Assembly: GCA_907163375.1 (NCBI GenBank)
Contig: CAJQUW010001115.1
Span: 189,001-253,000 of the forward strand
Source of the DNA: Prostheceraeus crozeri
Taxonomy: Eukaryota; Platyhelminthes; Polycladida; Euryleptidae
Reading direction: 5' to 3'
Length of the DNA: 64,000 nucleotides
Shown here: piece after piece, positions 1 through 10,012 of the stretch
Layout of the letters: every line of letters starts with the position of its first letter
How positions within the stretch are numbered: position 1 is the first letter of the stretch
Position numbers and translations under genes: made by a program
The notes under the pieces: generated by a model
The model's database searches: none
Told to the model about the DNA's origin: nothing
What the model saw: only the letters and a program-made list of their open reading frames with translations

Positions 1-368
1 GGCAAAAAGAAACTGTTGATGCATTAAGAAGGAAGGAAAAGTACTCGTGCGTCGCTTGCGGATTGCTGTGAATTCCCTCAAAATGCTCCGATCGCCACGA
101 TTCCTTCAGATTCGAAGAATTCAGATCATCAGGCGCACGAAAAACGCTCACAAATTTCTCTGTAGAACTTGACATCGTCAGTGTCTCTTTGATGTGTCAT
201 CCGGTTGTCACTGAAATTTCGCACAATTTGGCGTGTTTAATGTTTCATGCTCATTGTTCGATTGTTATGGCATTATATCAGCCGATTGTGCCATTTCATT
301 AGCATTACATGTTCCAATGCTTCCTTTGTAGTCAAGCAGACGAAAAGACGACCTGTCTAATTCTGTAG
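1..368 (-). mobile_element. hAT-like MITE, family CACAGAATTAGA, copy 1 (cut by the window edge)
   Basis: This is the reverse complement of the elements at 31121-31651 and 41392-41908. It shares the block around GATCGGAGCATTTTGA and ends in TCTAATTCTGTAG, one base off the terminal repeat of the complete copy. The other end lies outside the window. No transposase is visible, so it is a non-autonomous copy. Confidence 0.75.
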
Positions 369-1357
369 AAGGCTGTGATAAACGGATGACAACTTCTGAA
401 GTTTGTACTATTGGTGAGTAGTGTCCATGAGCAGTCAAACTGGAGTAATTTTGTCAACTGTCGCATGTTCCCATAATTTTACAAAGTCAGACTGTGCAAA
501 GGTGCGAGCTCGTTCTTGATCAGGGGAGTGTGGCCGCAGAATCCAAGCTGTTGGTTCCTTTACAGAGTTTGTAGTTAGCCTGGCTGATTCGTCGCTCAGT
601 CGCGCTGCCATCAAGCGCAAAATGTGTGCGCATGATTCCTTTAACTCTTTCACATCGTGGCACGGAAAAGTGACTGAGGTGAACGAACAATTCAATTTCC
701 ACTACATTCTGCTTCAGGGCCTCACAGAAGATCATCTCATTCAAAATACAAACAATTCTTAACACGGTCACAAGGGATAAATCGGTTCGCGATAAATCAA
801 ATCACTGAGATCAATCACTCCCAGAATGATTTTCGTGAACGATGAAAAATGCGATTTTTATGTCAGAATCATAATCAGCGCGGGCTGGCAACCAAAATGC
901 ATACCATTGGCTTGCCATTTCGATACATAATAACAGCGTAGTTGAGAAAAGCACTTTGTCATAGGCCTCTATGGCAGTCAAATCATATTTGTTGTATCTC
1001 AGTGAATATTGAGTCATTTTTCATAAGGAGAAAGGCAAATTACTCGCCATTGAATGGAAAATTTATTAGGCATCATAGAGTAATGGTAGGCATGGTTAAA
1101 TCGTGTTACAGAACATTTTCAATAATTCATTATCTGACTACATTCTCGGCAGATGAACATCACCGATACTGAATCCTGATTGGCTAATGCAGCACTCACT
1201 GCTTCTCTGTGTGATGGATGTGTTCATTTTGCACTCTTTCATGTTAGCGGATGGAAGATATATGCAAGTCAGCATAATATTATCATAATCAAGATATCAA
1301 ACAAACATAATATGATTCATGGAACAATATTGAAGGAATTGCTGAACGAATGTATCA
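369..1357. other. Non-coding stretch downstream of the coiled-coil gene
   Basis: No gene or mobile element is recognised. The frames on both strands are short and have no family signature. An AATAAA on the minus strand at about 1062-1067 could serve as a poly(A) signal if the exon at 1358-1450 is the last one. A 21-bp word at 772-792 recurs exactly at 39978-39998. Confidence 0.4.
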
Positions 1358-1450
1358 TTATTCTACTCTCTTTTCGATCTGTGCTGTAATGAAGGATGTA
1401 GAATCTCTTCGTAACAAAGCTAATTGCGAAGCCATGATGTTGAACTGCTT
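1358..1450 (-). CDS. Possible terminal exon of the coiled-coil gene
   Basis: On the minus strand a pyrimidine-rich acceptor ending ATTTTCATTCGCAG precedes an open frame that reads KQFNIMASQLALLRRDSTSF, then about ten more residues rich in charge, and ends at a TAA. This looks like a helical C-terminus. The weak point is phase. Exon 4 (8356-8435) ends after two bases of a codon, and in that phase this exon would give only SSSTSWLRN before a stop. The longer reading therefore needs an exon I did not find between 1451 and 8355. Either reading is possible, and the exon itself is less certain than exons 1-4. A poly(A) signal candidate lies about 290 bp downstream. Confidence 0.4.
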   Translation of the reverse strand, partial: KQFNIMASQLALLRRDSTSFITAQIEKRVE

Positions 1451-2226
1451 CTGCGAATGAAAATATCTAGAATAATTAGAATTATCATTACAACTGATAA
1501 CTAGCGCCACAATAAGTTTTCTCTCTGAAAAATCTAATTTTTCCAATGATTTCTGATTCCAATCTTCAACTTCTCGAAATATTTTCCACTGAAATTCTGG
1601 TTCACTTGCCATTTTCAAATGACACGAGAATGGAAATTGCTTCCTGCATCGCTGATTTGCAAATCAAATGCTTATTTAGTTTTCAAATATTTTAGATATT
1701 TAGAAATCAGTTCATGTGAGCACATTCAATTTTTCTCCCTTTGATAAACCGAATATCAAGGAAAACGATCATCCTAGTCGATATTTCGGTCACAAGTCAA
1801 GAAGTAATCAAACATGCACGTTGATATTTTCTGAATTCATTAATGGAGCTACGTATAAACAGTCTCATTTTCGCTGTCAATTAAGATAAACAATGTCCAT
1901 GAATATGATCACTGTTCATAACATGGCTCATAGTCAGGACATGCATGGGACAAATTAATTGCGGTAATTTCACATCAAGTAATAATCATATCAGAACTTC
2001 GTATCAGATAATGAAGCGCAAATTCGAATGATTTCATCAAGCGAATCAATTTCATTTCATTCAAATTCAATTTCATTTGAATCATCAAGCGATGCGTGTC
2101 AAAGGCAAATGAGTCGAAAGCATCTGATTCCTGATTTGAAATGATAGCTACTGTTCTCAGATATAAAATTTAAAAGTTGTGTATAATCTGCCGGGCCTCT
2201 GGTCACCAGCACCCTGAACATGTGAC
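1451..2226. other. Probable intron sequence
   Basis: No recognised gene or element. The sequence is AT-rich with a small internal duplication of an ATTTCATTTGAATCATCAAG-like block at about 2035-2095. Confidence 0.35.
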
Positions 2227-2913
2227 ATGAAAAATCTGAAAGTGCGAAATGGAACCCAGAATATCAACAATCTAGCCCAATTCATCAGATACCGCACCAA
2301 CAGCAGCCCTGCACCAGCCTTGGAGGACCTGATATGCTACAATGGATGCAGTCATACAGGGAAACTCCATGAAGCCAACAAGGGACATTGCTGCTGTAAA
2401 GGAAATGTCCCCATCAAGTTCCTTAAACCCGGTCCGTTTGCACCTGTCAAGCTGACGTCCAACAGAAACAAACCTGTCCTCTACAGTATCAGGGACGAGC
2501 TCAGGAGCGCTAACTCTTACGACACACTGCTAGTTGGAGGGCTATCTCCCAAGGTCACAAGCAGAAGCTCGTACGGGCCAGGAACCCGTACAACACCAAC
2601 CCTGATACCGAGTGGAACCATAACCCTGATACCAAGTGGTCAAGCCACATCATCACTACCCAATACCGTGTTCCCAAATGAAATCCCGTTGTTTTGTCCC
2701 TGCCTGCTGTCACTGCAGCTGCTCCGGCCAGATATCTTCCTTGTAGTCAGCAGACCTTCCCCTTTGGATCTACCTCAGGAATTTAGTCACCCGTTGAGTT
2801 GCCAAGCGATTGGCTGTCATGCCGTCAAACATGGTAGAAGATTAGCTTGTGGTGCATTGAGGGCAATACCCGCATTCATATTGGGTTACAGCATCGTCAT
2901 GAGCATTATCTAA
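2227..2913 (+). other. 228-codon GC-rich reading frame inside a dispersed repeat, function unknown
   Basis: An open frame of 228 codons stands out because its base composition is clearly richer in GC than its surroundings. The predicted protein has a Cys cluster (HCCCKG) near residue 57, a Pro/Thr/Ser-rich middle with two TLIPSG repeats near residues 125-140, and a hydrophobic C-terminal segment (AIPAFILGYSIVM). I recognise no known domain. About 2240-2665 is related to 13320-13735, where the same frame is broken by stops. Most likely this is a decayed copy of an unclassified repeat, and the long frame may be partly luck helped by its GC content. A real gene cannot be excluded. Confidence 0.35.
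2240..2665 (+). repeat. Unclassified GC-rich dispersed repeat, copy 1
   Basis: It matches 13320-13735 over about 420 bp with small gaps. Shared words include ACCCAGA, AACAGCAGC, TTGGAG and CCCCATCAAG. The match is direct, in the same orientation. No ends, target duplications or coding motif were found. Confidence 0.65.
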
Positions 2914-3752
2914 ATTCTAAGATGTGCTGAAAACCAGGGTGATGACATCAGAATACACACACATCTAACAAAAATGCAAATTTCAGCCTATTGCGTCGAT
3001 ATTGGAACAATCCCCAGTTTGTCACTCCTACAGCAACGAGCGAAAATTGCGTAAATTCATGGCAGGATTAATTCACCAAATTAATTTCATTATCGAGGGA
3101 AATACGCCTTTATTGAATCAACGCCTTGACTTAGGAATTGGCTTTGAATAATTCACTCTATGACTACAAATTGCTTCACAAATCGCTGGAATTCATTTTC
3201 CAAGAGGATTTTAGCGCACTAATCGGGGAAATAGTGAACAGCAATGCTCAATTATCTCTGCAACACCTCTCTTAGCCATTACACAGGTTGTGGTGGACCC
3301 ATTTTTGCTGTGATCACATGAAAATTAAATGAATGTTTTAAATAATCTTACCTTTTAAATGTTTCGTGTCAATACAAAAAAAAGTGATTCCAACAATTAT
3401 AGCATTCCTTGAACTGTTTGAATAATTTCTCGAAATATGTTGCTTTGTCCACGCAATCGCAATGTTGACTGGCGAAAGTAGTATTGTGCTAAAATATATG
3501 TTATCAAAAATAGCGAAATAAGAAATATGCGTCTTATGATTTTTGTGACATTTCATGATACAGATTATACAAAAGATTTTAGGACTCAGATATCGTTAGA
3601 TAGCATAAACACGTGTAATCAATAATTCATCTGGTTGTTAGGCAGGAGATGTGATGCACGAAAAAGTTTCATGACATCATCATTAAAGCTGTCTTCATCT
3701 CATTAAAGACAGCAATGAAAATGTTCGAAATTACAAGCTTTGTTTTCCATTA
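2914..3752. other. Probable intron sequence without recognised features
   Basis: I see no gene or element. A donor-like AAAAG/gtaaga on the minus strand near 3350 lacks a good acceptor, and the open frame next to it looks unlike the rest of the coiled-coil protein. Confidence 0.35.
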
Positions 3753-3758
3753 AGCTGT

Positions 3759-5130
3759 CTGGGGTGGGCCGCCATGTTTGGATCTGTGACACATTTGGTC
3801 ACATTTTGATACTCGAGATTTGTCACATTTTGTCACATACCGATGGGCGCATATGTCACATTTTGTCACATGCTCATTGACATAAAAGTCCCATTTTGTC
3901 ACATGTTGATGAAAACACACGGCCAAAATTTGACATATGCAGGTGCGCAGAAGATTGGCAGTTATCAATTTTGCCTTAAAGGCTGATTTTTTTCAGTTGA
4001 CGTAATGAAATTTGAAATTGTAATGACTTTTGGTTCAGGGACAAAATCGAGAAAATATTATTTGTATAGCTCCATATGGGTGGTCTCCGTGGCACAGTGG
4101 CTAAGTGCTTGGCCTAGCGATCTTCTGGTCATGAGGTCGAGTCCCGAAAGTGTCATTGGAAGTAGTGAGGAAGGGCATCCGGACTAAAAGATCACAAGTC
4201 TCCAGATCAAAGTCTGACTTATGTCAGCACCGTCCAAGCCTTCAATCTTGGGGAGTAGCGACGTTAGACCATCATTTCATTCCCATGGAGAATTGGCATT
4301 GAAGGTTTACAACATTTAACCCGAGATTTGGAGTAATAACGAAACATAGTATGTGCAAAGCCGAGACACATTTAACTTTCTTTAAAGTGAAAAGATTGCA
4401 CTCAAACCTTGTAGTCTTATTACAATTGATTCTTTTTATAGTCTCTAATTTATTTATGATTCATTGCTTATGGCAAATATGATTGCATAATAAACACGTA
4501 CTCGGAAGATGCTTCACAATGTGAATTCACAGCCCACATTATTTCATAGAAAAGAGGAAAATTTCGTTTTCAGTGAATAAATGCCACTCAGTTGTATAGC
4601 GATTTCTATCACTTTTGCTGTGTATTCAGATCAGTGGTGAATATAAATACATCCGCGTGCATTATAAGAAGTACACATTAACAGTGACTCCTACGATCTG
4701 GACATGACAATCAAGAAACATCTGGCCACATACAATGAATGCTACAATTGGGCCATCAAATAACACGTCGAACTCAACTTTGAAAAGTAGGCCAAATAAC
4801 AGCACGACTTGCCTTGCGGCGCAAGTACAAGTTGCTATTTGGAGCAAGAAAGGGGGAAAATATTAATGTATAAATACCTGATACAAATTATCATCAAAGA
4901 AGAGCAGAAATCATATAAGAACATTAGAATAAAGACCTCCTGGAAAACCTAGCTTCGTTATTTCATTCAAACGAAGTTAAAGATTCTATGTGACTTTGTT
5001 CATACTTTGTCAGAATATTTTCCCGCGAATTTGTCACATTTTGTCACAGAAACAGCAAAAAACACACATTTTGTCACATTTTATTTTGAGATGAAAAATT
5101 GTCACATATTGTCACATCGGCCCACCCCTG
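3759..5130. mobile_element. Non-autonomous hAT-like element A with TTTGTCACA subterminal clusters
   Basis: The ends are CTGGGGTGGGCCG and, reversed, CAGGGGTGGGCCG. They are flanked by a perfect 6-bp direct duplication AGCTGT (3753-3758 and 5131-5136). Inside each end the motif TTTGTCACA or close variants recurs several times (about 3783-3905 and 5030-5117), in the same orientation at both ends. No transposase is visible in the 1372 bp. A SINE sits inside at 4081-4280. The CAGGGG-type end fits hAT, while a 6-bp duplication points to the hAT branch that makes 6-bp rather than 8-bp duplications. Confidence 0.8.
4081..4280 (+). mobile_element. tRNA-derived SINE-1, copy A
   Basis: A box-like TGGCACAGTGGCTAAGTGC and B box-like GGTCGAGTCCC lie about 35 bp apart, as in a pol III promoter of a tRNA-like head. 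The body continues with AGGAAGGGCATCCGGACTAA and a tail near TTAGACCATCATTT. Four other copies lie at 38729, 42571, 49700 and 53622. This copy is nested in element A, so it inserted after that element. Confidence 0.85.
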
Positions 5131-5136
5131 AGCTGT

Positions 5137-8100
5137 ACAGGTATTCTATAAATGAACCAATATTGAGACAATTATCATGCTTTGGGCGGGGATTTCAGCT
5201 AGTTATGTAATATCTTGATGAAGAGATAACGTGAAATACAAGCGGATGACTTTTTACTTTTGTCTGAGGGTGAAATGAAAACTGCATCAATGCGCAAATG
5301 AATTTGCAATGATCAAATATTTTTATTGTCAAACATGCTTCAATACTCGAAACGTACCATCATCAGTGAACAGCAACAGTGATACATGCGTAAAGACTTA
5401 AATACATCCGAGAGGTCACTCAAAAGGAGCGCGAGCAATGATAACAATAACAAAGAAAATCAACTAAAATGACAACAACTGATCAGTCCGTGTCCCCGAT
5501 ATAGCACTCCCCCGCCAGTGCTCACCACTGTATTTGTATGTTGATAAGGAATGCTCGTTAAAAGGAATAGGACCATCATATCGAAATAAGTGATGGGATT
5601 TATAAGTATTGTAAGCTATCTTTAGGCGACTTTTTTCAAAGTGGCATTTATTCTGCGCACCTTCACAGCTACTTCTTTACGACATTCCGGGAGACATGAC
5701 AGCTTCCAATGAATAGAGACTTGAGCATCATCGGATTTTGTGTCGTATGTGTTACATTTTAAGGAAACACTGTCAATCTCTACTGAAATTCGTAATGCTG
5801 CGTAAATGCGAGACCCTAATTTTTGTCATCACGTGGATTTCCAATTTCTATTTCTTATCATTATTATCTCACAATGTAGCATCATATCATGGATTTTTAG
5901 GGCACTTATATCAGACATGGACGAGGCTGCGAGACTATCTGATATTTCTGCCCGCAGAATCCATGATATAATGCTGTTGTATGTAACTCTTGAATAGTCT
6001 ATGAATACTGCAGTTATTGATCACTGTTAGTAACAGATAATGGAGAGATAAAGAAATCTTTGATTGACTTTTATTGAAGTCATTAAATTTGAAGCCAATT
6101 TGTGATCTTTGCCCTTTATCCAAAGATCATGTGCACAAAAGCAATAATGAATTTACAAAATACTGATTTTGAAATTTCGCTCCTATAATTACTAATAGCA
6201 TAATCAGACACATGTGCAACTTGTAATGTCGATGAACATGCATTGCAAATCAGAGGCAATAATCTTCGGGATTCATTTTCTTTAAAGGGCTCTCTTGTTC
6301 ATTACAATGAGCAATTTCAAAATCTCTGCATGATTTGAAATATCAGTTTACCAATATCATTCACTTATTAATGTGTCATTAGTGATTTATTGACGGACGA
6401 CGGTTCATTTATCTGATAAATGACTGCAGCTAGAGAAGCTTTCGATGTGTTTATTCCAGAAAAGCGCTAGGTTTCTTATACGCTTGACGCAGAAATTATT
6501 CAATAATTAGAAATTTTGAGGTCATTATAGAACTTTCTAACGAAGGCCGCTAACCTGACGTTCAATAAGTTCTCTATGACCGAAATAATTCATCCAGTGT
6601 TGTTATAATGCATGCTATAGATATGTTTCAGAAGAGGTTAATAATTTCCATAATTAGCCCTATTTCATGTGTACTACCATCTCTCTCAAAATTACCTCAT
6701 GAAACATGGATATCTTGAAGTCTGTATGTTGTCATTTCACAAGTTTTTTATTAACATTTTTCCATTATGAAACATGAAAGGTCACCATGCTATGGTAAAT
6801 TTGACATGATTATTAAGATTCAAATTTCTAGAGGTAGAAAGCATTCAATTTCTAGTAGCACCTTGATAAGGATGTGTCAGTTTGCTGGCTGCATGATAGT
6901 AATAGTCGGTCGGTGAACAAAAAGAATGTAAGATTTTATTTATCTCATGGAAAATTAACAAAAGCAAATGGTAGCCCAATTGAATGCGCATGTACTGAAT
7001 AGCTTAATTTTGTAAGCCTATTCCTATTATGCGCTGCATCAAACGCAGTTATTTGCAAAATATTATATTTCAGCATCTCGCATTTGAAGTGGAAGGTCAA
7101 TAGGCTATATCGACAAGATTGCTATTTTGATGCCCTTTTAAATGGCATGATTTTTGGACCTTGATATATTTTGGAATAGTGAATGGTTGTCTCGACATAA
7201 CGCATTGTCTAATTTTCACAAAATTCTGATCAACATTGCAGAAGGTTAATGTATTTTAACACAACCAAATTGATGTTTGACGAATTATGATAGAATATAT
7301 AAAAAATGGAAAGGCTGCAGTTAAAAAGAGACTGAATATTTAGTGAAATTTTGTGAAGGAATGCAATGTCTTTGGTTGATCACACTCAACGTAATAATGA
7401 CGAAAGCAACAAGAGGAAGAGTTCTGTTAATCATCTAAAGAAACGCTCTAGCTCAACACCGATAGTGACTTAGATGTGGTATGTTGATTTATATCACTAC
7501 AAAATATATGTTGGGCCGTCACATTGCGTTGTCAGAACGTTCTTTTTGCAGGCATCATCCATGGTAGAGCTATAACTGCACCTGGTAGAATGACCACTAT
7601 CAAAGCTGGAATCGTTCAACAAAATGGCTTCTCTCAATGAGCGCCCTAACAGACATAGCTACAGCAAAAGCAAAGTGAGCGATTGCAAGTCCATTAGAAC
7701 ACTTTTCAAACCTGATGGCGAAATCCGGAGATGCTTTTTCCAATTCTATTATGCCTAGTCACCGTCACCTATATCGTTGCAAAGTAGGTAAATCTAGGTA
7801 CTATAATATCTAGGTAATTATGGTGCTATATAACGACTTGATTGTGGAAATTATTAACCTGTATACATAGAAAGCTACATAATAGCATGCATTATATAGG
7901 CTACTCTCCAATGCCGGGCAATGATGCATTTCAAACTCATTTCAATCATTTCTTTGACCTCCAAAGCCATCGAGAATGAAATACAATATAACATTAACAT
8001 GGATTTTTGAGGGCAACAATGTAGGACATTTGAGGGCGCGTAAGCACCTGAAAATGTCCTCCATTGTTGCCCGAAAAAAGCTATGTTAATACTATTGTGC

Positions 8101-8355
8101 GTAATTGAAATGAACTGGGCAGCAATGCTATGAATACACATGCAGATATACGCAGATTGAGATTTCAAAAATGTCTTTCACATGCATAGATGGAGATATC
8201 ATCATTACGGGATACATTGTTGCCTTCCTTTTCCCACATTGTACCATAGATCAATTACGCACAATAAATCTTGTCATTTGGTCAATCATATAAGACAGAC
8301 TTCACATCAGCAATGAGATATTCCTTTCACTAAAGTTTGAACGAATTCTACTTAC
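5137..8355. other. Probable intron with a retroposon tail and hairpins
   Basis: No host exon was recognised. Minus-strand 5320-5500 ends in a GATGATGGTACGTTTCGAGT...AATAAAAATA segment resembling the 3' tails of invertebrate retroposons, a weak call. About 6510-6590 contains a short inverted repeat (GGTCATTATAGAACTT against AAGTTCTCTATGACC). A longer hairpin lies at 7993-8092. A minus-strand frame at 5625-5725 (CLPECRKEVAVK) is open but lacks good splice sites. Confidence 0.35.
7993..8092. repeat. Imperfect hairpin, about 40-bp stem
   Basis: The arm beginning TTAACATGG and containing GAGGGCAACAATGTAGGACA pairs with the arm containing TGTCCTCCATTGTTGCCC and ending ATGTTAAT, around a loop of about 20 bases. 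A second, shorter inverted pair (ATTGTGCGTAATT at 8094 and AATTACGCACAAT at 8251) lies just outside. It may be a small MITE remnant or a foldback. Confidence 0.55.
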
Positions 8356-8435
8356 AGAACGTGGTCTGTGGAAGACCGGGAGGTGTCATTGACTGCAGAA
8401 ACATCTGTCATATGCATCTTCAGACGCTCCACATG
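8356..8435 (-). CDS. Exon 4 of a coiled-coil protein gene
   Basis: The minus strand has a strong acceptor (CTTCTTTCTCTTGCAG) and a consensus donor (gtaagtag) around 80 nt. Reading in phase 0, as required by exon 3, gives HVERLKMHMTDVSAVNDTSR followed by SSTDHV and two bases of the next codon. The first part continues the heptad pattern of exons 2 and 3, while the Ser/Thr-rich end suggests the coil stops here. Exon 3 is only 230 bp upstream. No family is recognised. Confidence 0.75.
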
Positions 8436-8665
8436 CTGCAAGAGAAAGAAGATGAAACGTGAAGTCTCAGCGAACCGTCTGCACAGATTGAAATTAAAAA
8501 GCTAATTGGAGAGCAGACAATTGAATTGAATAAGTCGCCGGTTGCGATCAATGCCTCAATTAGAAGCAATTAATTTTTCACTGTCTTCCCTCTCTGCAGT
8601 CAATTCACTGACCGTCGGATTTTCTCTCAGATTGAAGATTTGGAAAGGAAGGAAAGAATACTCAC

Positions 8666-8742
8666 CGCTTCCAATTCGGCTTGCCGTCGACACACTTCGC
8701 GAGTTTCCATTGCAATTGACTGAAGATCCGATTCCACTTTCA
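8666..8742 (-). CDS. Exon 3 of a coiled-coil protein gene
   Basis: A 77-nt exon lies between the acceptor TTAATTTCAG and the donor gtgagtat on the minus strand. It starts with the last two bases of a codon, exactly what exon 2 leaves over, and reads (M)KVESDLQSIAMETREVCRR then QAELEA, ending in phase 0, which exon 4 accepts. Leucines, isoleucines and charged residues are spaced in a heptad-like way, so the segment should form a coiled coil. One Cys could make a disulfide or be buried in the coil. Confidence 0.8.
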
Positions 8743-10012
8743 CTGAAATTAATGATTAGTGAAATGCAGCAATTAATCCCAGTTTAATATTCACAGTTGG
8801 TCAACATATGGGAGAGTTACTGTCTCATTCTGCATTGACAGATCACAAGAACACAGTCCGGAGAAGAATAGATCTCCTGCTAAGTTGTATTCATTATCGA
8901 ATGGCATTCTTTTCTTGTTGTATATCAGAGAATATATTTACTATGCAAACTCGTTGAAACGTTCAGAAAGTAGAGAATCATAAGGCGTGGCTGACTGAAC
9001 TTAAGGATTCCCGAAATGGATTTAATTAGCGCAGTGGGCGAAACTAGGCTACACTGCATTATTCAGTTTGAGAAATAGGACACACGTATGACAAGAATGC
9101 AACATGCAGAATAATGTGAAGGTTTTAATTGTTTGAATGGCATTACAATTGATTACAATAATAAGAACAAGAACTGTAAACTGAACAAGAGCTATAAAAA
9201 CACGAAACCAAATACATTCTTTGTACGTTGTTTGAATTTTTCGTAGAGGGACACGCTAGGTTTATGAAAGATTGAGCAAGGGTTAAAAACAATTACCGTA
9301 CTTGTATAGCTATTAGGAAAAGTCCAGCATTTGTCATTACAACATGGAAGGAATTGTTACTAATCATCATCAACAAATATTCCCTTGACCTCAAATTTCG
9401 AATTACTGAAAGACCATGTCTATAAGTTGTCAATCTAATTTCTGCATTCATTAATCTCATTTTACCTTTAAATTCCTTCGAATTATCTTCATAATTTTTG
9501 ATATTTGTCTTTTATAGTTGAATTATAAAAAAATATCAAATTAACTTAAAATCATTATTACCTAATACTATTAGGTTGTGAATGCATTTCATACTAATCT
9601 CATGCTGAAATGCAAGCTCTAAAATATGAAATCACAAAAAGATAACAGCAAGTTGTCACCAACAATGCCTGACGGACACCTCAAGCAGCAATTCAAAGTT
9701 AAAAATTGTCCGCTCGTTGAGAAATATTGCTTCAGATCGATTTTCACAATTATACATACAAGCTAACTTCGCTTTACCGAACCGGTCGTAATTATGAGTC
9801 CGTGAAAGATAAGAGAATCATCTGCTGCTACCAAGGAATTTCTTGCTTAAACCATACCATTCAATTCTGTGGAAATCATTCATTACCACGACGAAGGTAC
9901 TCTGCAATCATTCAGCTATCACAAACGTTTGTGGAAGGAAACATGCCCTAGACACAGATGAATAAGTAGATTGGGATTATTTGAGTTCCTTCGTGTAACT
10001 AATCAGAAATCT
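8743..10012. other. Start of the 13.5-kb intron between exons 3 and 2
   Basis: No gene or mobile element is recognised in this AT-rich stretch. Confidence 0.4.

Noticed and set aside
3338-3420. Possible exon before a strong gtaaga donor on the minus strand
   Set aside because: The acceptor lacks a pyrimidine tract and the peptide does not resemble the coiled coil; phase leaves exon 5 unresolved.
7540-7650. Plus-strand acceptor followed by an open IIHGRAITAPGRMTTIKAGI frame
   Set aside because: No donor follows before the stop and no neighbouring plus-strand exon was found.
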